A stretch of DNA of 64,000 nucleotides from the NCBI GenBank assembly GCA_030272155.1, contig CP126191.1:6346501-6410500 (forward strand), read 5' to 3'. Positions 11,601-24,900 of the stretch are shown here, piece after piece. The DNA comes from Tetradesmus obliquus. Lineage: Eukaryota; Chlorophyta; Chlorophyceae; Sphaeropleales; Scenedesmaceae. Position numbers and translations under genes: made by a program. Under the pieces are notes generated by a model. The model was given only the letters and a program-made list of their open reading frames with translations. It ran no database searches and was not told the DNA's origin. Position 1 is the stretch's first letter, and each line of letters starts with the position of its first letter.

Positions 11601-13374
11601 GTCCAGCCCCACCATGACTGATGAGACGCTGCGTAACCTGCTCAACAGCGCAGGCGTGAGGTGGGTGCAGTGTGTTCGCGATCAAGCTGGTGATGCGCGC
11701 CACCTGCCAAGCCACTGCGCCACTTGTCAAAACACAGCCGGTGGACACCAGGCGCTTATTTGAGCTTTCTGTGCACAGGCGCGAGTGCGGCAGACAAGGC
11801 GACCGCCATCTGGATGGCTGAACCCCATTCAGGCTGCTTTTAATTGTACACCAACATGTTGGATGCGGCTGTGTCCTGTCTGCTGCGAGTTCCTTGTCAC
11901 ACAGCAAGACACTGGCTAAACCCAACGTTGATAGCTGCACTGCTGCCTGGGTTGATGCTGATGCCTGGCGCTGCCGTGCTGGTGCAGGTCCATCCTGCTG
12001 CTGGAGGACGTGGATGCAGCCTTTGTGGACCGCAGCGCTGGCGGGGGCGGCGCGGCGCGGCTCACCTTCTCAGGCCTGCTCAACGCCATTGACGGGGTGC
12101 GCAGCAGCCGCTAGCAGCACTGATGCGACAGTGATCGGCTGCACTCTGCTGGCACAATAACCCCCACGGAATCGGCTCAGCCTGCTGTCTGATTGTCTTT
12201 AGTTCTTGTTGTTGGTGCTACAGGGACTAATTTGATATTGCTGCATGTGCCGTGCCGTGCAAGCAGGTTGCTGCTCAGGAGGGCCGGCTGCTGTTTATGA
12301 CCACCAACCACATCGAGCGCCTGAATGACGCCCTCATTCGGCCAGGGAGGGTGGACGTGCGCTGCTTCCTGGGGCCAGCCACAAGGCAGCAGGCGCGCGA
12401 CCTGTTTGTGTCCTTCTACAGGGACCTGCCCCACCTGCTGCTGCGGCTGCCACAAGACTTGGCAGCTGCAGCTGTCATGGCAGAGGATGAAGTGCCGCTG
12501 CTTGCTGGCAGTAGCCAAGGCATGGCTGGTGCTCAGTCAGCAGCAGCAGCAACCAACAAGCCTAGTCCTGTTGCAGCTGCTGGCGATGACAGCAAGGCTG
12601 CAGCTGCGGATCAGGCGCAGCTGCAGCAGCAGCCAGGCCACAAGCAGCCGCATGCTGTGCGGTCTGCATCCCTCAGCACCAGCCGTGCAGAGGCTGCTGC
12701 AGCTGCCCAGGAGCTGGCTCAGCGTGAGGCTGTGCTGGTGGACCTGGCGCAGCAGTTTGCTGCGCAGCTGCCTGCTGAAGGTGGCGTCAGCATGGCACAG
12801 CTGCAAGGCTTCCTGATGACACACAGGTGCGCTGCATACGCAAGTGCAACAGCCTTAGTAACCTGCCAGCGGTTGCAGTCGTCGTGGGGTTAACCAGGGC
12901 TGAGGGTCGGTCATGCTGAGCTTGAGCAGCTGATGTATAAGAACAAATTTACACATCCGCCGATGTGTGGGAGCTCAGTTCACTTTCTTGGTGCATGCTG
13001 CACTGGTGATGAAGGGAGAGGTTTCATTTACAACATGCAAGGTTATGGCTGTGATGCTGATGTTAGCTTTTGATATCAGGGCAGCCTATGGACAGGAAGA
13101 TCCATGCTGTGGCTGTCGCACCTGGCACCAAGTGACAACTAGTCAACTTGACTGTCTTCAATGTGTCTTGTCCTGTGTTTTGGTTTACTCTGAGCAGTAT
13201 CAACCTGCATTCACGCGCTGCTTTACGGGTTCGCCTCCATGACATTGCTCTGTGCTTTCTGCTGTCTGCATGCGATACTGCAGGAAGGATCCTTGGGCAG
13301 CTGTGGCGAGCGTGGCAAAGCTGCTGCAGCAGGCGCAGCAACAACAGCAGCAGCAGGAGGAGCTGGAGCACTAG
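8649..13374 (+). CDS. BCS1: Mitochondrial BCS1-type AAA ATPase (Rieske protein translocase)
   Basis: Twelve exons: 8649-8933, 9128-9262, 9473-9732, 9925-10057, 10279-10350, 10643-10672, 10914-10989, 11222-11274, 11584-11660, 11988-12096, 12267-12826, 13284-13374. All phases close, giving 626 residues. A hydrophobic segment follows QNQFASGG. The BCS1_N-like region ([17 protein letters not shown], then TNLSGTFGT) comes next. The AAA core has [20 protein letters not shown], Walker A GPPGTGKTS (split by an intron), Walker [20 protein letters not shown] and [21 protein letters not shown]. Known family role: assembly of respiratory complex III by moving the folded Rieske protein across the inner membrane. 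Odd points are a 30-nt micro-exon (10643-10672) and an Ala/Gln/Ser insertion of roughly 85 residues after the AAA core (about 12480-12740). The tail is [11 protein letters not shown]. Confidence 0.92.
10391..10437. repeat. 10-bp tandem repeat in BCS1 intron 5
   Basis: The decamer CATGTGCCAG is repeated 4.7 times head to tail with no visible mismatch. It lies inside the intron 10351-10642. Confidence 0.95.
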
Positions 13375-13885
13375 TTGACACTGAAGAAGCAACCTTCTTC
13401 AGATGATGAAGTAGTGACCGATCTACACGCGTATGAAGCCCCGTGATCCACTGAAGCTCTCCCGCTGCAAGTGGGCACCATGGGTCCCATCCCGCCAATG
13501 TTCCTCATCCCTGCTTGGTTCACGTGACAACATGACTGGAATCGGAATAGGGCTGCAAGTTACGATGGTACGGCTGACGTAGGCACGTGTCAATGAAGGC
13601 GTAGGTCGACGTTGTCGGGTGCGAGCAGCACCAGCAACGTGTGTCACTTTCGTCCCTATCCTACCTGATCAGGCGTCTTGCGGGTTTATACCTTCAATTA
13701 CTAACATCAGGGGTTTGTTGGAATGAACAGCAGTGGTTCTTCTAGCGAACCTGATCGGGCATCATCCATGGCGCTCCCTCCTGCTCGCCTGTGAAGTGCG
13801 TCAGTCTCACAGAACGACACGTCACGATCGTTGAAGCATGGCCACAACATTTATACTGTAGTGGTGTACTGTGGGGTCGTGAACG
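13375..13885. other. Intergenic region between BCS1 and the C2 gene
   Basis: 511 bp downstream of the BCS1 stop and upstream of the C2 gene start. Triplet repeats thin out and the sequence is more balanced in composition. No ORF with protein-like character was found; presumably it holds a 3' UTR and a promoter. Confidence 0.35.
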
Positions 13886-16800
13886 ATGGCGAGCGGTGGG
13901 CAGCTGAAAATCCTCATTGTTGGCGCACACGACCTAGACAGGATAGTAACTGCAGATCAACAGCAGCCTTACTACATCTTGGAATGCGGCAACCAGCGCA
14001 GCAGGAGCAAGCCCTGCCTGGACAGTGGCACCAACCCCACCTGGAACACTGCTCACAAGTTCAACATCACAGACGAAGTGGCAGTGCTAGCTGTAATCAA
14101 GGATGAGGGGACGAAGGGGGTTATTGGCCAGGGCATGATTGAGCTGCCCAGGTATGCAGTGCACCTGCAGGCTGACCTTTCACCTTCAAGAAGCAGCTCA
14201 CCAACTGCTGGAAGCAGCTGTGCATTGCCCGCTGAGGCCACGTGCATGGATGCTGGCCGCGTGCGCAAGAGGTCCCGCACTCAGTTGCACCTTGTTGCTG
14301 CCTTGATGCTGGTACTTGCCTGCTGCTTGCAAGTGGTACCCGATCAGCTTGTGCATCCGATTTCATCACTGCCAGTGCTACGTCGCCGGCACCCCGACTG
14401 TGCATTCATTTCGACTATAAGCATCCCCTGGCATAGCATGCACCAGCCCTTTTGGTGCGATGGATCATAGCAGCCTGCCTTACTGGCTCGCCTAAACGTC
14501 TGCCCTCTTGTGTTTGCGGCCCTGCAGGGCGCTGCAGTATGGCAAGGATGAGGGTGCAGCAGTGCTGATGAACATGGGTGGGGAGCCTGCAGGCACGCTG
14601 CGTTTCAAGCTGAAGTTCTCAGCAGCGCCCGCCAGCAGCACACCTACGGCAGCGCCAGGTGTAGCGCTTGCAGGACGCCCCTCAGACCCAGGCAGCCAGG
14701 CTTCTGGGCGGCTCTCTGCTGCTTCACCCCGGCCAGCAGATGCAGCAGCAGCAGCAGTGGATGAGGACGACCCTATGCTTGCTGCTGCAGCCAGCAAGGT
14801 GTCTTTGGCAAAGCAGGCAATGCAGCAGCTGACAGCAGAGCTTGCAGAGCTGACTGGTGCTGACAATGCAGAGGCTGCCAGCCCATACAGCAGGCAAGCT
14901 GGTGCACAGGGCAACAGCTCGCAGGAGCGGCACGGCAGCAACCAGCGCGCAACCTCACTTGCGCAGCAGTACTCGCACTCACGTGCGGGTGTGCGGCAGC
15001 CGCGTGTGAGTGCTGGCGGCTCCGTCTCTCCGATGGCGGCTGCTTCGCCGACGTCGCCCTCGCCGCGTGGCTGGGGCCAGCAGCAGCAGCAGCAGCACCA
15101 TCACACGCCGCCACAGCAGCAGCGCTCGCAGGACATGGGCGGCTGGCGCAACAGCGCGCCTGTCTCACCAGAGCCTGCTGCCGTGCCGTCAACGGACGAG
15201 CTCCTTTCGATGTATGGCGCGCCGGGTGCCGTTGAGCAGCTGCAGCTGGAGTCGCCGATGCGTGCAGGGGGTGGCAGCATGCTGGTGCGGCAGCTGCAGG
15301 AGGCGCTGGCAGCAGCACATGCTGAGAAGGTGGGTGGTATCACGCTTGAATGTAGCAAATGCTAGTGGCTTGTGGCATTGCATGTGTGCAATCCTGTGGC
15401 TGCTGGTACTCTTGTCTCGCCTTGCCTGCAAATGCGCCTTTGCGTTACGTCGCAAGCATTGGCATATTGCATGCTGCCGTGTGCATGTGGCTGGTTGAGG
15501 CTGGCCTGGTTGGTGGCCGCCACCTGCACACGGCAGCGGCGGCTGGGGCAGTTGTGCGCTAGCTGTAGTGCAAATCCGCTGCTTTATGCTTTTGCGCAGC
15601 CTTGACCCCGTTGCTGCTGCTGTTGCTTGACTGTCTGAGGTTATTGAGTCGTCTGGTGTGGCTGTTGTTGGGGGCTGCAGATGGCTACTGAGGAGGAGCT
15701 GGGCAGTGTGAAAGAGGCAATGGCAGAAATGAGCAAGCAGCACTACATGGACGTCAAGCGCTACAAGGACGCAGCAACAGCAGCAGGCAGCGCGCAGCAG
15801 CAGCACCAGCAGGCGCTGCAGCAGCTGCAGGAGCAGCAGGCGCAACAGCAGCAGCAACAACTAGGGTCCCCCAAGGGGCTGCGGCACATGATAGACACGC
15901 ACCCGCACCCGCAGCGGCACCCTCCGCGGGTGTCCCAGGACAGTGCGGGCAGCTTTGACCGGGCAGATAAGGCGCGGCGTGTTGACACCACACATGACGG
16001 CTCTGGGGAGCTGCCTGAGGAGCCCGGCTCACCTGTGCCTGCCTACAAGCTGCAGATTCAGATTCACCAGCTGGAGCGGCAGCTGGCGGAGGCAGCAGCC
16101 AAGACGCAGGAGGAGGTGGCCAAGCGGGAAGCAATGGTGAGGGGCGCTGCGTGAAGCTACAGCTGGCAGCTGCTTGGGGCGTAGACCCGTAAATGCGTGG
16201 GGTTGTTTGGGGCATATAGTTTGAGTTTGAGCAGGTTGGGCAGTAGCTTGAGTTATAGCAGGGCAGGTAATGGCAGCTGCTGCACCTCTGGTTGACATGA
16301 GCTGCATGCATGGCTGGTTGCAGCGGCTGTGGGCAGGTGCGACTAGGTTGCACAGCAGCTCTGGGCGTGCAGGTGGCAGCTGACTGTCACCGTGGCTTTG
16401 CTGCCAGCTGCTCTGCTGCAGCTGCGACGTACCTTGCGATGTGGCGATTCTGTCAGGCACAACCATTGAAACTCATGTGTGCGCACTGCTGTGTCATGTG
16501 TGCTGCTGCCTGCCGTGTGCTGCAGGCTGGCAAGGTGGCTGAGCTGCAGTCTACTCTGGAGGCACAGGTAGCAGCCATGCGGCAGGCAGAGGCAAACGCA
16601 AAGGCGGCAGAGGCCAAGGCAGCAAGCCAGGCCACACTAGCAGCAGCAGCAAGGGCCGAGGTGGGTGCCTGGGCCTCTGCTGTGGTGTCCCAACATCCTT
16701 GCATGGTGCTGCTGCTGCAGCCACTTGCGCAGGAAACATAATCTTGCAGGAGGTCAGCATGAAAATGGCTTTGTGGCTGTGTAGTGCAAGCTTGCCTACT

Positions 16801-18268
16801 TTATGGTGCTTGGCTATTCTTGGTGCTCCCGCATGCAACTGCCAACTGCTGGCTCCTGCTCCTGGCTGGTGTTGCATGTGCTTCCAGATGGCTGCCGCGC
16901 GGGAGACGAGCGGCAAGGAGGCCGACCTGTCGGCTGAGCTGTCGCGGCTGCGTGCTGAGCTGGCTGCTGCAGCGGCTGAGAAGGGCGAGCTGGAGGAGGC
17001 GCTGGGGCTCATGGAGAAGAACAACAGCGCGCAGGTGGCGGCGCTGCAGGTGAGGCGCCTCACCAGCACACTTATAGCCACATCCTGCAGATTGGAGCAT
17101 GGCCTGCAAGCATACGCACCAGTCAGCAGCAGGCGGCAACTGCGTGAGGGCAGCGGCTGCAAGCATTGTGCAGTAGCCACAGCTTGCCGCCCGCTTCCCG
17201 TGCATGCTGCTGTTGTGCCGTGGCTCACTGTACTCCGCCTGCTGCTGTGTTTTCACCGGACCCTGCGTTGATAAATGATCATCCTCATCTGCAGGCTGAG
17301 CTGCGCCAGGCGCAGGAGGAGGCTGGCGCGCTGCGCGCCGGCAACGAGGACGTAGCGTCGCTGCAGGAGCAGCTTGCTGCTGCGCGCGAGGAGGCCAGCG
17401 GGCTGCGCAACAGCAACGAGGACGTGGACTACCTGCAGGCGCAGCTGCGCCGCACGCTGCGCGACAATGTGGAGCTGCGGCACCAGGTGCGGCAGCACTG
17501 TGCGGCGCTGCTGCCAATGATGGGCTGAGCTGTGTTTTGCAGCATTTGGTGATGTCCATGTGGTGTGGATGCCTGGTCTGGGGGAGCAGCAACATCACAG
17601 ATGCAGCTGGCGTGTGCACTCTATGTGCTAAACACAGAGGGCTAGAGCAGTGCTGTAACCAGCCAGAACGTGCAACTTACATGCACGTGTAGCCTGTAGG
17701 CACATGCTTAGAGGTGTCACTCTCTGCAGAGATGCTGGTGGCCCTGGCTCATGTGCTGAGCATGATGCTCCTTGTTTGGCTGCGCAGGTGCAGATGCTGC
17801 AGCAGACTGCGCGGCAGCAGGATGATGCTGCTGACGCCCAGCAGGCTGAGGACCACACAGCCTTCTTCACAGAGCATGAAGCGCTCATGCAGGTAGGCGG
17901 CCAGGCACAGGGTAACGCGCAACCAGTGTGGCAAGGCAGCATATAGCATGCAAACCTGGTGCTCTTGCACTCGCAGCAGCCTTGCGTGCATCAAACGTCT
18001 TGCACTTGGCAATGACGCCAACATGGCCATGCACAACGATATTCTCTGCCATGGCTTCTACACCGCTTCAACATCAGTGTGCAAAGGCCGTGCCCAAGTC
18101 AATTTAAACTGCGCATGCTGCTACCTGTGCTCACTCTATGTGCTCACACTTTAAATGCAGGAGCTGGTGGCCAGCAAGCTGGAGCTTGCTGAGCTCAAGG
18201 AGCAGCAAGTCCGCATGCAGCGCCAGCTGTTCAAGGCGCAGGAGGGGCTGAAGAACAATCAGATCTGA
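13886..18268 (+). CDS. C2-domain protein with long coiled coil
   Basis: Eight exons: 13886-14151, 14528-15329, 15681-16136, 16526-16660, 16888-17049, 17295-17486, 17788-17892, 18161-18268. Phases close, giving 741 residues. Residues 1 to about 130 look like a C2 domain (LKILIVGAHDLDRI, SGTNPTWNTAHKFNI, VLAVIKDEG, GTLRFKLKF). C2 domains bind membranes or proteins, some through Ca2+. A Ser/Pro/Ala/Gln-rich linker follows, then heptad-type coiled coil over several exons (LGSVKEAMAEMSKQHYMDVK; QIQIHQLERQLAEAAAKTQE; AELRQAQEEAGALRAGNEDV). It ends KAQEGLKNNQI. Two near-repeats (GNEDVASLQEQL and SNEDVDYLQAQL) lie in exon 6. The architecture suggests a membrane or cytoskeletal tether. I do not recognise a named orthologue. 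Confidence 0.82.
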
Positions 18269-18951
18269 TCTGGTCCGTGGCAGAGGCATGGTGCTGAACA
18301 GCTGCTCTACTCTAGTTTGTCGCCAGCAGGGTTGTGCGAGTGTCGATGACTGCATTCCAAGTTGTGCAGGCGCTGCTGCGGTTGTGCGCCATGGTCAGTA
18401 CCTGGTGCTGCATGCACTTGCAGTGTGTCCTCAGGCATCTGCAGCTACAGCGAGCATCGCCTCCCAGCGCTATTTGATTGCTCCAGCATACGTTTTATAG
18501 GAATGAGGACATGGTTGTGTTGCTGTGAGTGTGCTTAGCAGGCACTTCTGTACCTCTTTATACTTCTGGCACAACAGCAGCAGCAGCAGTACGAAGTTGT
18601 GCAAGAGCGTACTTGAACATTGCTGCCACAGACGATCTGCCATTAGTCGTGGATGCTCATATTCTAAAGACCTGTCGAGGCATATCAGCGAGTCTGTGGG
18701 GACTCGTCGGCCACAGGGTAACACGCCTGTATTTGAACAGTGCAACAGCTGAACATCAGCAGCTGACGTTCGGGTGCAACGGACAGAACAATATAATGCA
18801 TGGTAGCAGCTGCACATCGAAAAACTTTGTTACTTTGCCACGAGTCAGCAAACTTGAAAGATGAGACAGCTTCATCAAAATCAATCTGGAGTGCCGCACG
18901 CATGACATGATGAGAAGCTAAAAACAACAGATTGGGTCGTGAAGGAATTGA
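18269..18951. other. Intergenic region before the WD40 gene
   Basis: 683 bp after the C2 gene stop. It contains short CAG/AGC runs but no coding segment I can support. It should hold the promoter of the WD40 gene. Confidence 0.35.
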
Positions 18952-21900
18952 ATGGCGGAGATTATCAGCACAGGCGGCAAATGGAAGCAGATGGTGGGAG
19001 GGGCCCCCAAGGCAAGCTGACAGAAGACTTTGCATACCAGCAGCCTGAACTGCTCCTTTTTACGAAAGGTTTGAGTTGACATGTTCCACCGTATGTAGCT
19101 GCTAACCTTTGTGTTCCGCTTTTGTACTGCTCTTGCTGCTGCCTGATGGCACCCCTGACGTGAGCAGGTGGAGCAGCTGCAGATCGACAAGGTGATAGGC
19201 TTGTCGCCCCCAAGCAGTGGCACAGTGGCACACTCTCCCAGCCATGCAGACATCTTGGCTTATCCAGCAGGCTCCTTTGCAGTTGTCTACAACAGCTCCA
19301 GCAGGCAACAGCTGCGCCTGTTGCGCAGCACCACCAGCAATGCTCAGCTGGGGTGCATTGCCTGGTCGGCCAGTGGCGAGCATGTTGCTGCTGGCGAAGC
19401 CGGGTCCAACCCTGCCATCCTTGTGTGGGACTGGAATAGCAGCAAGTGCTTGGCAGAGCTCAAGGCACACAAGCACAGTGTAGCCTGTGTACGCTTCTCG
19501 CAAACAGATGGTGAGCCAAGATACAAGCAAGCTGTTGTGGTGCCTGCTTGTGCCCACCTGATGCTCCAGCAGTAACTGCGCAGGACAACGCCTACTTGAC
19601 TACTCTAGGCTTGTTAGCTTTGTTGTTTTACAGTATTGTTGTGTTCACTGCAGGCAAGCTGTTGCTCTCTGCTGGAGGCGCCAATGATGGCATGCTGTGC
19701 ATCTGGTGGGTGGGGGAAACGGACGACTGCAGATATGTTTGTGACTGCAGCCACCAGCAGTGACACACCCTTTACGCCGACAGGCGCAATGTTGTCAAAC
19801 CACATGCAGCAATTGCTTTGCGGTTGTGATGGGCTATGTGCGGTATCATTTAAACGTTGCCTTGGAGACTGCTTCAAAAGCGTCCTGCATTCCGAGTTGA
19901 ATGGCGCACAATGTGTCTGCTTGGCTGCAGGGACTGGAAAGCAGGCAGCGTGCTGTGGCGCCAGAACGTAGCAGCAGAGTTGACTAGCGCAGTGTTTACA
20001 GAGGACAGCAGCTGTGTGCTGGCACTGGGCAAGGGCATCTTCAAGGTATACATAAAGGCACCCACCATCATTAGCGACAGCTGCAGCTGCCTAATCAACA
20101 GCAGCTGCATATCTGCGGGTGCTGCACATCCTGTAACTCCTGCGCGCTTGTGCCTTGACATCAAGCAGTAGCTGCAATCGTCATACTCGCCACCGCGCTT
20201 GCTGCCACTACCTGTTGAACGGCTTGCATGTACTCCGCCACGCAGGCTTGGTCTGTCAGCAGCACTTCACAAGCAGGAGCAGGCAGGGGCAAGGCAGCAG
20301 CAGCAGGCAGCAGCAGCAGCTTGAGCCTCACACCACGCCCAGTCACGCTGAGGGAATTGCAGGGCAGCCGGTTCGTTGATGTGGCAGTTGCACCCAGCCC
20401 GCCCCAGCAGCCTCCTGGCAGCAATGGTGTGTACGCGCTCGTTGCTACTGGTGTGCTGGTGCTGATGCGGCCCACTGGAAGGGTGATTGACAAGTCCGTC
20501 AACCTGCAGGTATGCTGCAAGACCAGCACCAAACAGTATCTGCTGCGGCAGTGCTGCCAGCGCAGCACAGCAGTTGCACTTTCAGTGGTGTGCAAGTCCA
20601 GGTTCACAGCAGCAATTACAAGGTTCAGCAGCTGTCATCAGGCTGAATCTGCATTCAAGCAAGCCAACAGGAAGCTGACCGGAGGCGCTTCAAAAAAGGC
20701 TGCTCCTGGCGGTTTGCTTGTCTCTGCTGCAGGTTCGGGCAGCATATGCTCTGGCAGCAGGCGCGACGCAGGTGGCAGCTGCGTGTGCCCAAGGCGTTGT
20801 CAGGCTGTTCAGCTGCAAGAGCCTGGCATTCCGTGCAACCCTGCCGCGCTTTGTCGCTCGCGGCCAGGGGCCAGCTGCCGGTGCAGGTGAGCAACGAGAT
20901 GCACGACTCAATGTACCCAACGCAGAGCGCCTTGTTCTGGCAGTGCTGCACTTATGCGCCGCAGTCAACAGCTCAACATGCAGCAACACCCATCAGAGTA
21001 GCAGTACACCATGTGTGCTTTCCTGTCCTGTCACAGGCGCTGCTGCTGAGGAGGGGTTCCCAGACGCCCGGGCCTGCAGCTTCAGGCCTGAGACTGAGCA
21101 GCAGCTGGTGGTGGTGTATGCTGACATGAGCATGATTGTATGGGACATCCAGGACCTCAAGAAGGTGAGCCGCCACTTGCAGCTGCACTTGCTGCTGGCC
21201 TCTGGCTATGGCACCCTGAACTCATTTTGTACGCCTGAGGCACGCCTGGAGGAACCGTACTGTGCTGTATGCCAGGTGTGACAGTAATCTTCACTAACTG
21301 TGCATACCTTGCTGTTTGCTGCTGCAGATCACCTGCTTGCAGACCCTGGCAGCCCACAGCAGCTGCATCTGGGACATCTGCCCCATCACGGCTCCAGTGT
21401 TCAGCATGGCAGGCCTTCAGCAACAGCAGCAGCAGCCATCACGCTGCGCAACGTGTGCTGCGGATGGCACAGTGCGGTTCTGGAACCTCTCAGCAGACGC
21501 GCCGCCAGGCACTGGCCGCCTGCTGCCAGGTGCGGCTGGCAGCCTAGACACAAGGCTGGTCAGCAGCTGTTTGCCCACAATGACTAGTGGTAGAGGCATA
21601 TTTGAATAATGGCATGGTGCAGCTGCTGTGACTAACATGCAGCCGACCCAGGTCTGACAGGTCGCCATGCCGGCAGTCCTGTTCTTCTGCAGACCTGAGA
21701 GGACACCTTATTGCCTGTACCTGCCCTTCTGTTCCACTGCCTGCAGCTGCTGTTGACGCACAGGGCCGGCCGTCTGGTCAGCTGCGCTGCATGCGCATCA
21801 GCACAGATGGCCGCCACATCTGCGTGGGTGACCAAGCTGGCACGCTGCGTGTGTTTGACAGCGTGACGCTCAAGCTGCTGCTGCAGCAGGAGGCACACGA

Positions 21901-24900
21901 CTGCGAAGTGCTGTGCCTGGACTACTCGCCCCTGATGCAGGGTGGCAGCTGCCTGGCAGCGTCCGGCAGCAGGGACACCCTCATCCATGTGTTTGATGTC
22001 CAGGCGGGGTACGCGCTGCTGCAGACGCTGGACGAGCACAGCGCCGCTGTCACTGGCGTGCGCTTCACAGCGGGCGGCAAGGGCCTGGTCAGCTGTGGTG
22101 CTGACAGAAGCATCATCTTCAGGTAAAGATGCATTGTGCAGATTTACCAGGTAGCTGAGCACCACAGCAAGGACACGACTCAAGTCAGCTTGCGCCAGCA
22201 AGCAATTGGGTTGCACAGCAATTCACTGTCGGGCTTTGACCCATTTGCAAAGCTTGCAGTACATTTGTATAAGTGCATGTGGTAAGATCGCGTCCTTGAT
22301 TCCTGTGCCACTGCTGCACCTGCTCGCATACCAAATCCAGGGTGCTTGGCGGCGACAGCAGCAGTGCTGCTTACCACATTGAAACGCTGCCGCACAGCAT
22401 GCTCTTTGACCTGGTGGTTGACCCACTGGACCAGTACGTGTTCACCACTGGCCAGGATGGCCTGCTGCGGCAGTGGGATGTGGCCACAGGCTCCCTGCAG
22501 CGCACCCTGGCACCTGAGGCAGGCGCAGGTGAGGTGTTCGCTGGGCGGTGGCGTTGTGTTGACGTACTTCCAGTGAAATGCCTTGCTGTTGGTTGTACTG
22601 GCTGGCAGTCAGCACTGCCACAAAAGCAGGAGCAGTCAAGTTGCTCCTTGCTGGTTTGCCCTACTACGTGATCTGTCTAGCTGCCCCATCGACTTTATGT
22701 GCAAGAGACGGGCACTGACATGCTTGCTTGCTGATTGCTTCATCGTGCCGCAGGGGAGCCCATCAAGCTGTACATTGACCCCGGAGGTGTGGTGCTCATC
22801 TGCTGCCATGCTGACGGCTGCCTGCGCCTGTACCACCTGGCCACCGGTCAGCTGCTGTGGCGGGCTTGGGGCCACTCGGAGATGGTGGCTGCAGCCTCGC
22901 TGTCTTCTGACCTGACAAAGATGGTGTCTGTAGGCGGCGACGGCTGTGTGATTGTGTGGAAGCTGCCTGAGCAGCTGGTGCAGGAGGTGCAGGCGGCAGT
23001 GCGCCGGGTTGCAGCAGCTAAGCTGCACCTGGATGCAGTCGGCCAGCAGCAGCAGGGTCAGCAGGTGCCTGGGCATCTTGATGGTGCGCCCAGCGCTAGG
23101 CAGATGTCGTGGTCCGCCAGCCCTGCTGCAGCCGGTGCAAGCAGCCCAGGCATTGCGCATGCATCTCCTGCAAGCAATCCTGGTTGCAGCAGCACCCCCC
23201 TGGGCACCTGCCCCAGCAGCGACAGTGGTATGGCCTCCGCCCTGCTGCGTGTGCGGCAGGGGAAGCCGCTTGTGTCAACAGACAAGCTGCCAAAGTGGGC
23301 ACGGTCACCTTCGTCGCCCATCAGCGGATCAGCTAGTCCTGCTGCCTCGGGCAGTGGCCAGGCACAGCAGCAGCAGCCACTGTTTAACAGATGGTTTGGC
23401 GGGCGCCAGCAGCCCAGCAAAAACAAGTGGCTTGCGGCACAGAAGGTGGGAGGGGGCTTGCTTGCATCAATTGGATTTGTGTTGCCGTGGTGTGGTTGAT
23501 GCACTGCGGGAATCTTCAGCACTAGGTCCTGCAAATGTGCAGTGGCTCTTGCTGTGCTGCGCATGTTCAGGTGTTGTAGCTGGATACTGAAGATGAGCTC
23601 CTGGTTAGTCCGTAGTGGTGCCTTCGGCAAGGCTGCCGTTGTCTGGTCCTGCAGGCAGATGATGGTGGTGATGGCGCCTGCCGGCGCCTGAGCCTGGAGA
23701 GCAAATCATCCACGCATGACGGCGGGAGTGAGAACCAGCCAGGGGCACCGGACGCAGCTGGCACCCTGCACCAGACCAGCAGCGGCTCAGGCCAACTGGA
23801 GCCACAGCAGCAGCATGAGGATGACGATGACCAGCAAATGCCTGGCTGGCCTCAGGATGACGACATGGTGGTTATCCAGGACTGGGATGACAGCTCACTG
23901 GCGCAGTATGATGATGCACTGGATGCTGCTGCAGCAGCACCACCGCCGGCTGCAGGTGCAGCTGACGGGGCGGCAACGCATGTGACTGGTGAGTGTTCGA
24001 GTCGTGTCAGGGCAGCACGCTGCGTTTAACAACGCCTGCGAGATGGCAAGCCAGGCACCTTTTTGCTGTTGGTGGCTATGAGCGCACTCATACATCCAGT
24101 GGTACGCGTCCGTTCAGCTTGTGTCATGCTCTGTTCTGCAGGTGGCGAGCGTGTTGCGCGGGACTTGTTCAAGGAGCACTTCAGCAGCCTGGGCGACGCG
24201 GGTCCTGCGCCAGCACCAGAGGGCGGCAGCCAGTGCCTGCGCACACAGGACTTGAGGCAGAGCCTATCAGCAATGTGAGCGCACAGCTAGTTATGCACTC
24301 AACTTAGCCATAAGCAGCCAGCTGCACAGAGCAGCATCTCTCTGGTTGTGCTGTGCACGTGCATTTTTGCCGAATGCTGCAGGAGCCTGTGCATGCACTC
24401 GTGACAGTCATCCGAGCAGGAGTATCTTCCATCACTGCTGGTGCTGATGTGTGCAGGTTCAAGGCCGGCCGCGCCAGCCTGGGTGGCCTACTGCCGCTCC
24501 GCAGCCAGCCAGTCAGCAGCGCAGGTGGCAGCAGCATCCCAGCCAGGAACTACACCAGCAGCTCAGAAGCCTACACATGCAGCACTACAGCTGAGGCTGG
24601 CGCCGCCGCCTCACCGCTGCGCGTATCAACAGAGGACGAGGAGGTGCATGCGGCAGAGAAGCAGGCAGCGGCTGCAGTGGCAGCAGCAGGGCCGCCAGAG
24701 GTCCAGCCGCTGCTGCCGCCCTCCAGCAATGGCGGCCTCAGCGCTGCCAGCAGTACCAGCCATTTAGAGGACGAGCAGTTGCCGTCTGGTCAGGCCTCGC
24801 CCAAGCGGCGCTGGCGTGTCGGCAAGATGGACGCTGAGCTGGCAGGCATGCGGGAGCGGCTGGCAAGCCTGCAGGCGCTGTACCAGCAGCAGATGCTGCA

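Noticed and set aside
19012..19167. GC-AG intron as the certain first intron of the WD40 gene
   Set aside because: The GC donor (AAG|GCAAGC at 19012) is attractive, but a normal GT donor 18 bp upstream (ATG|GTGGGA at 18994) is also in phase, so the non-canonical site cannot be claimed.
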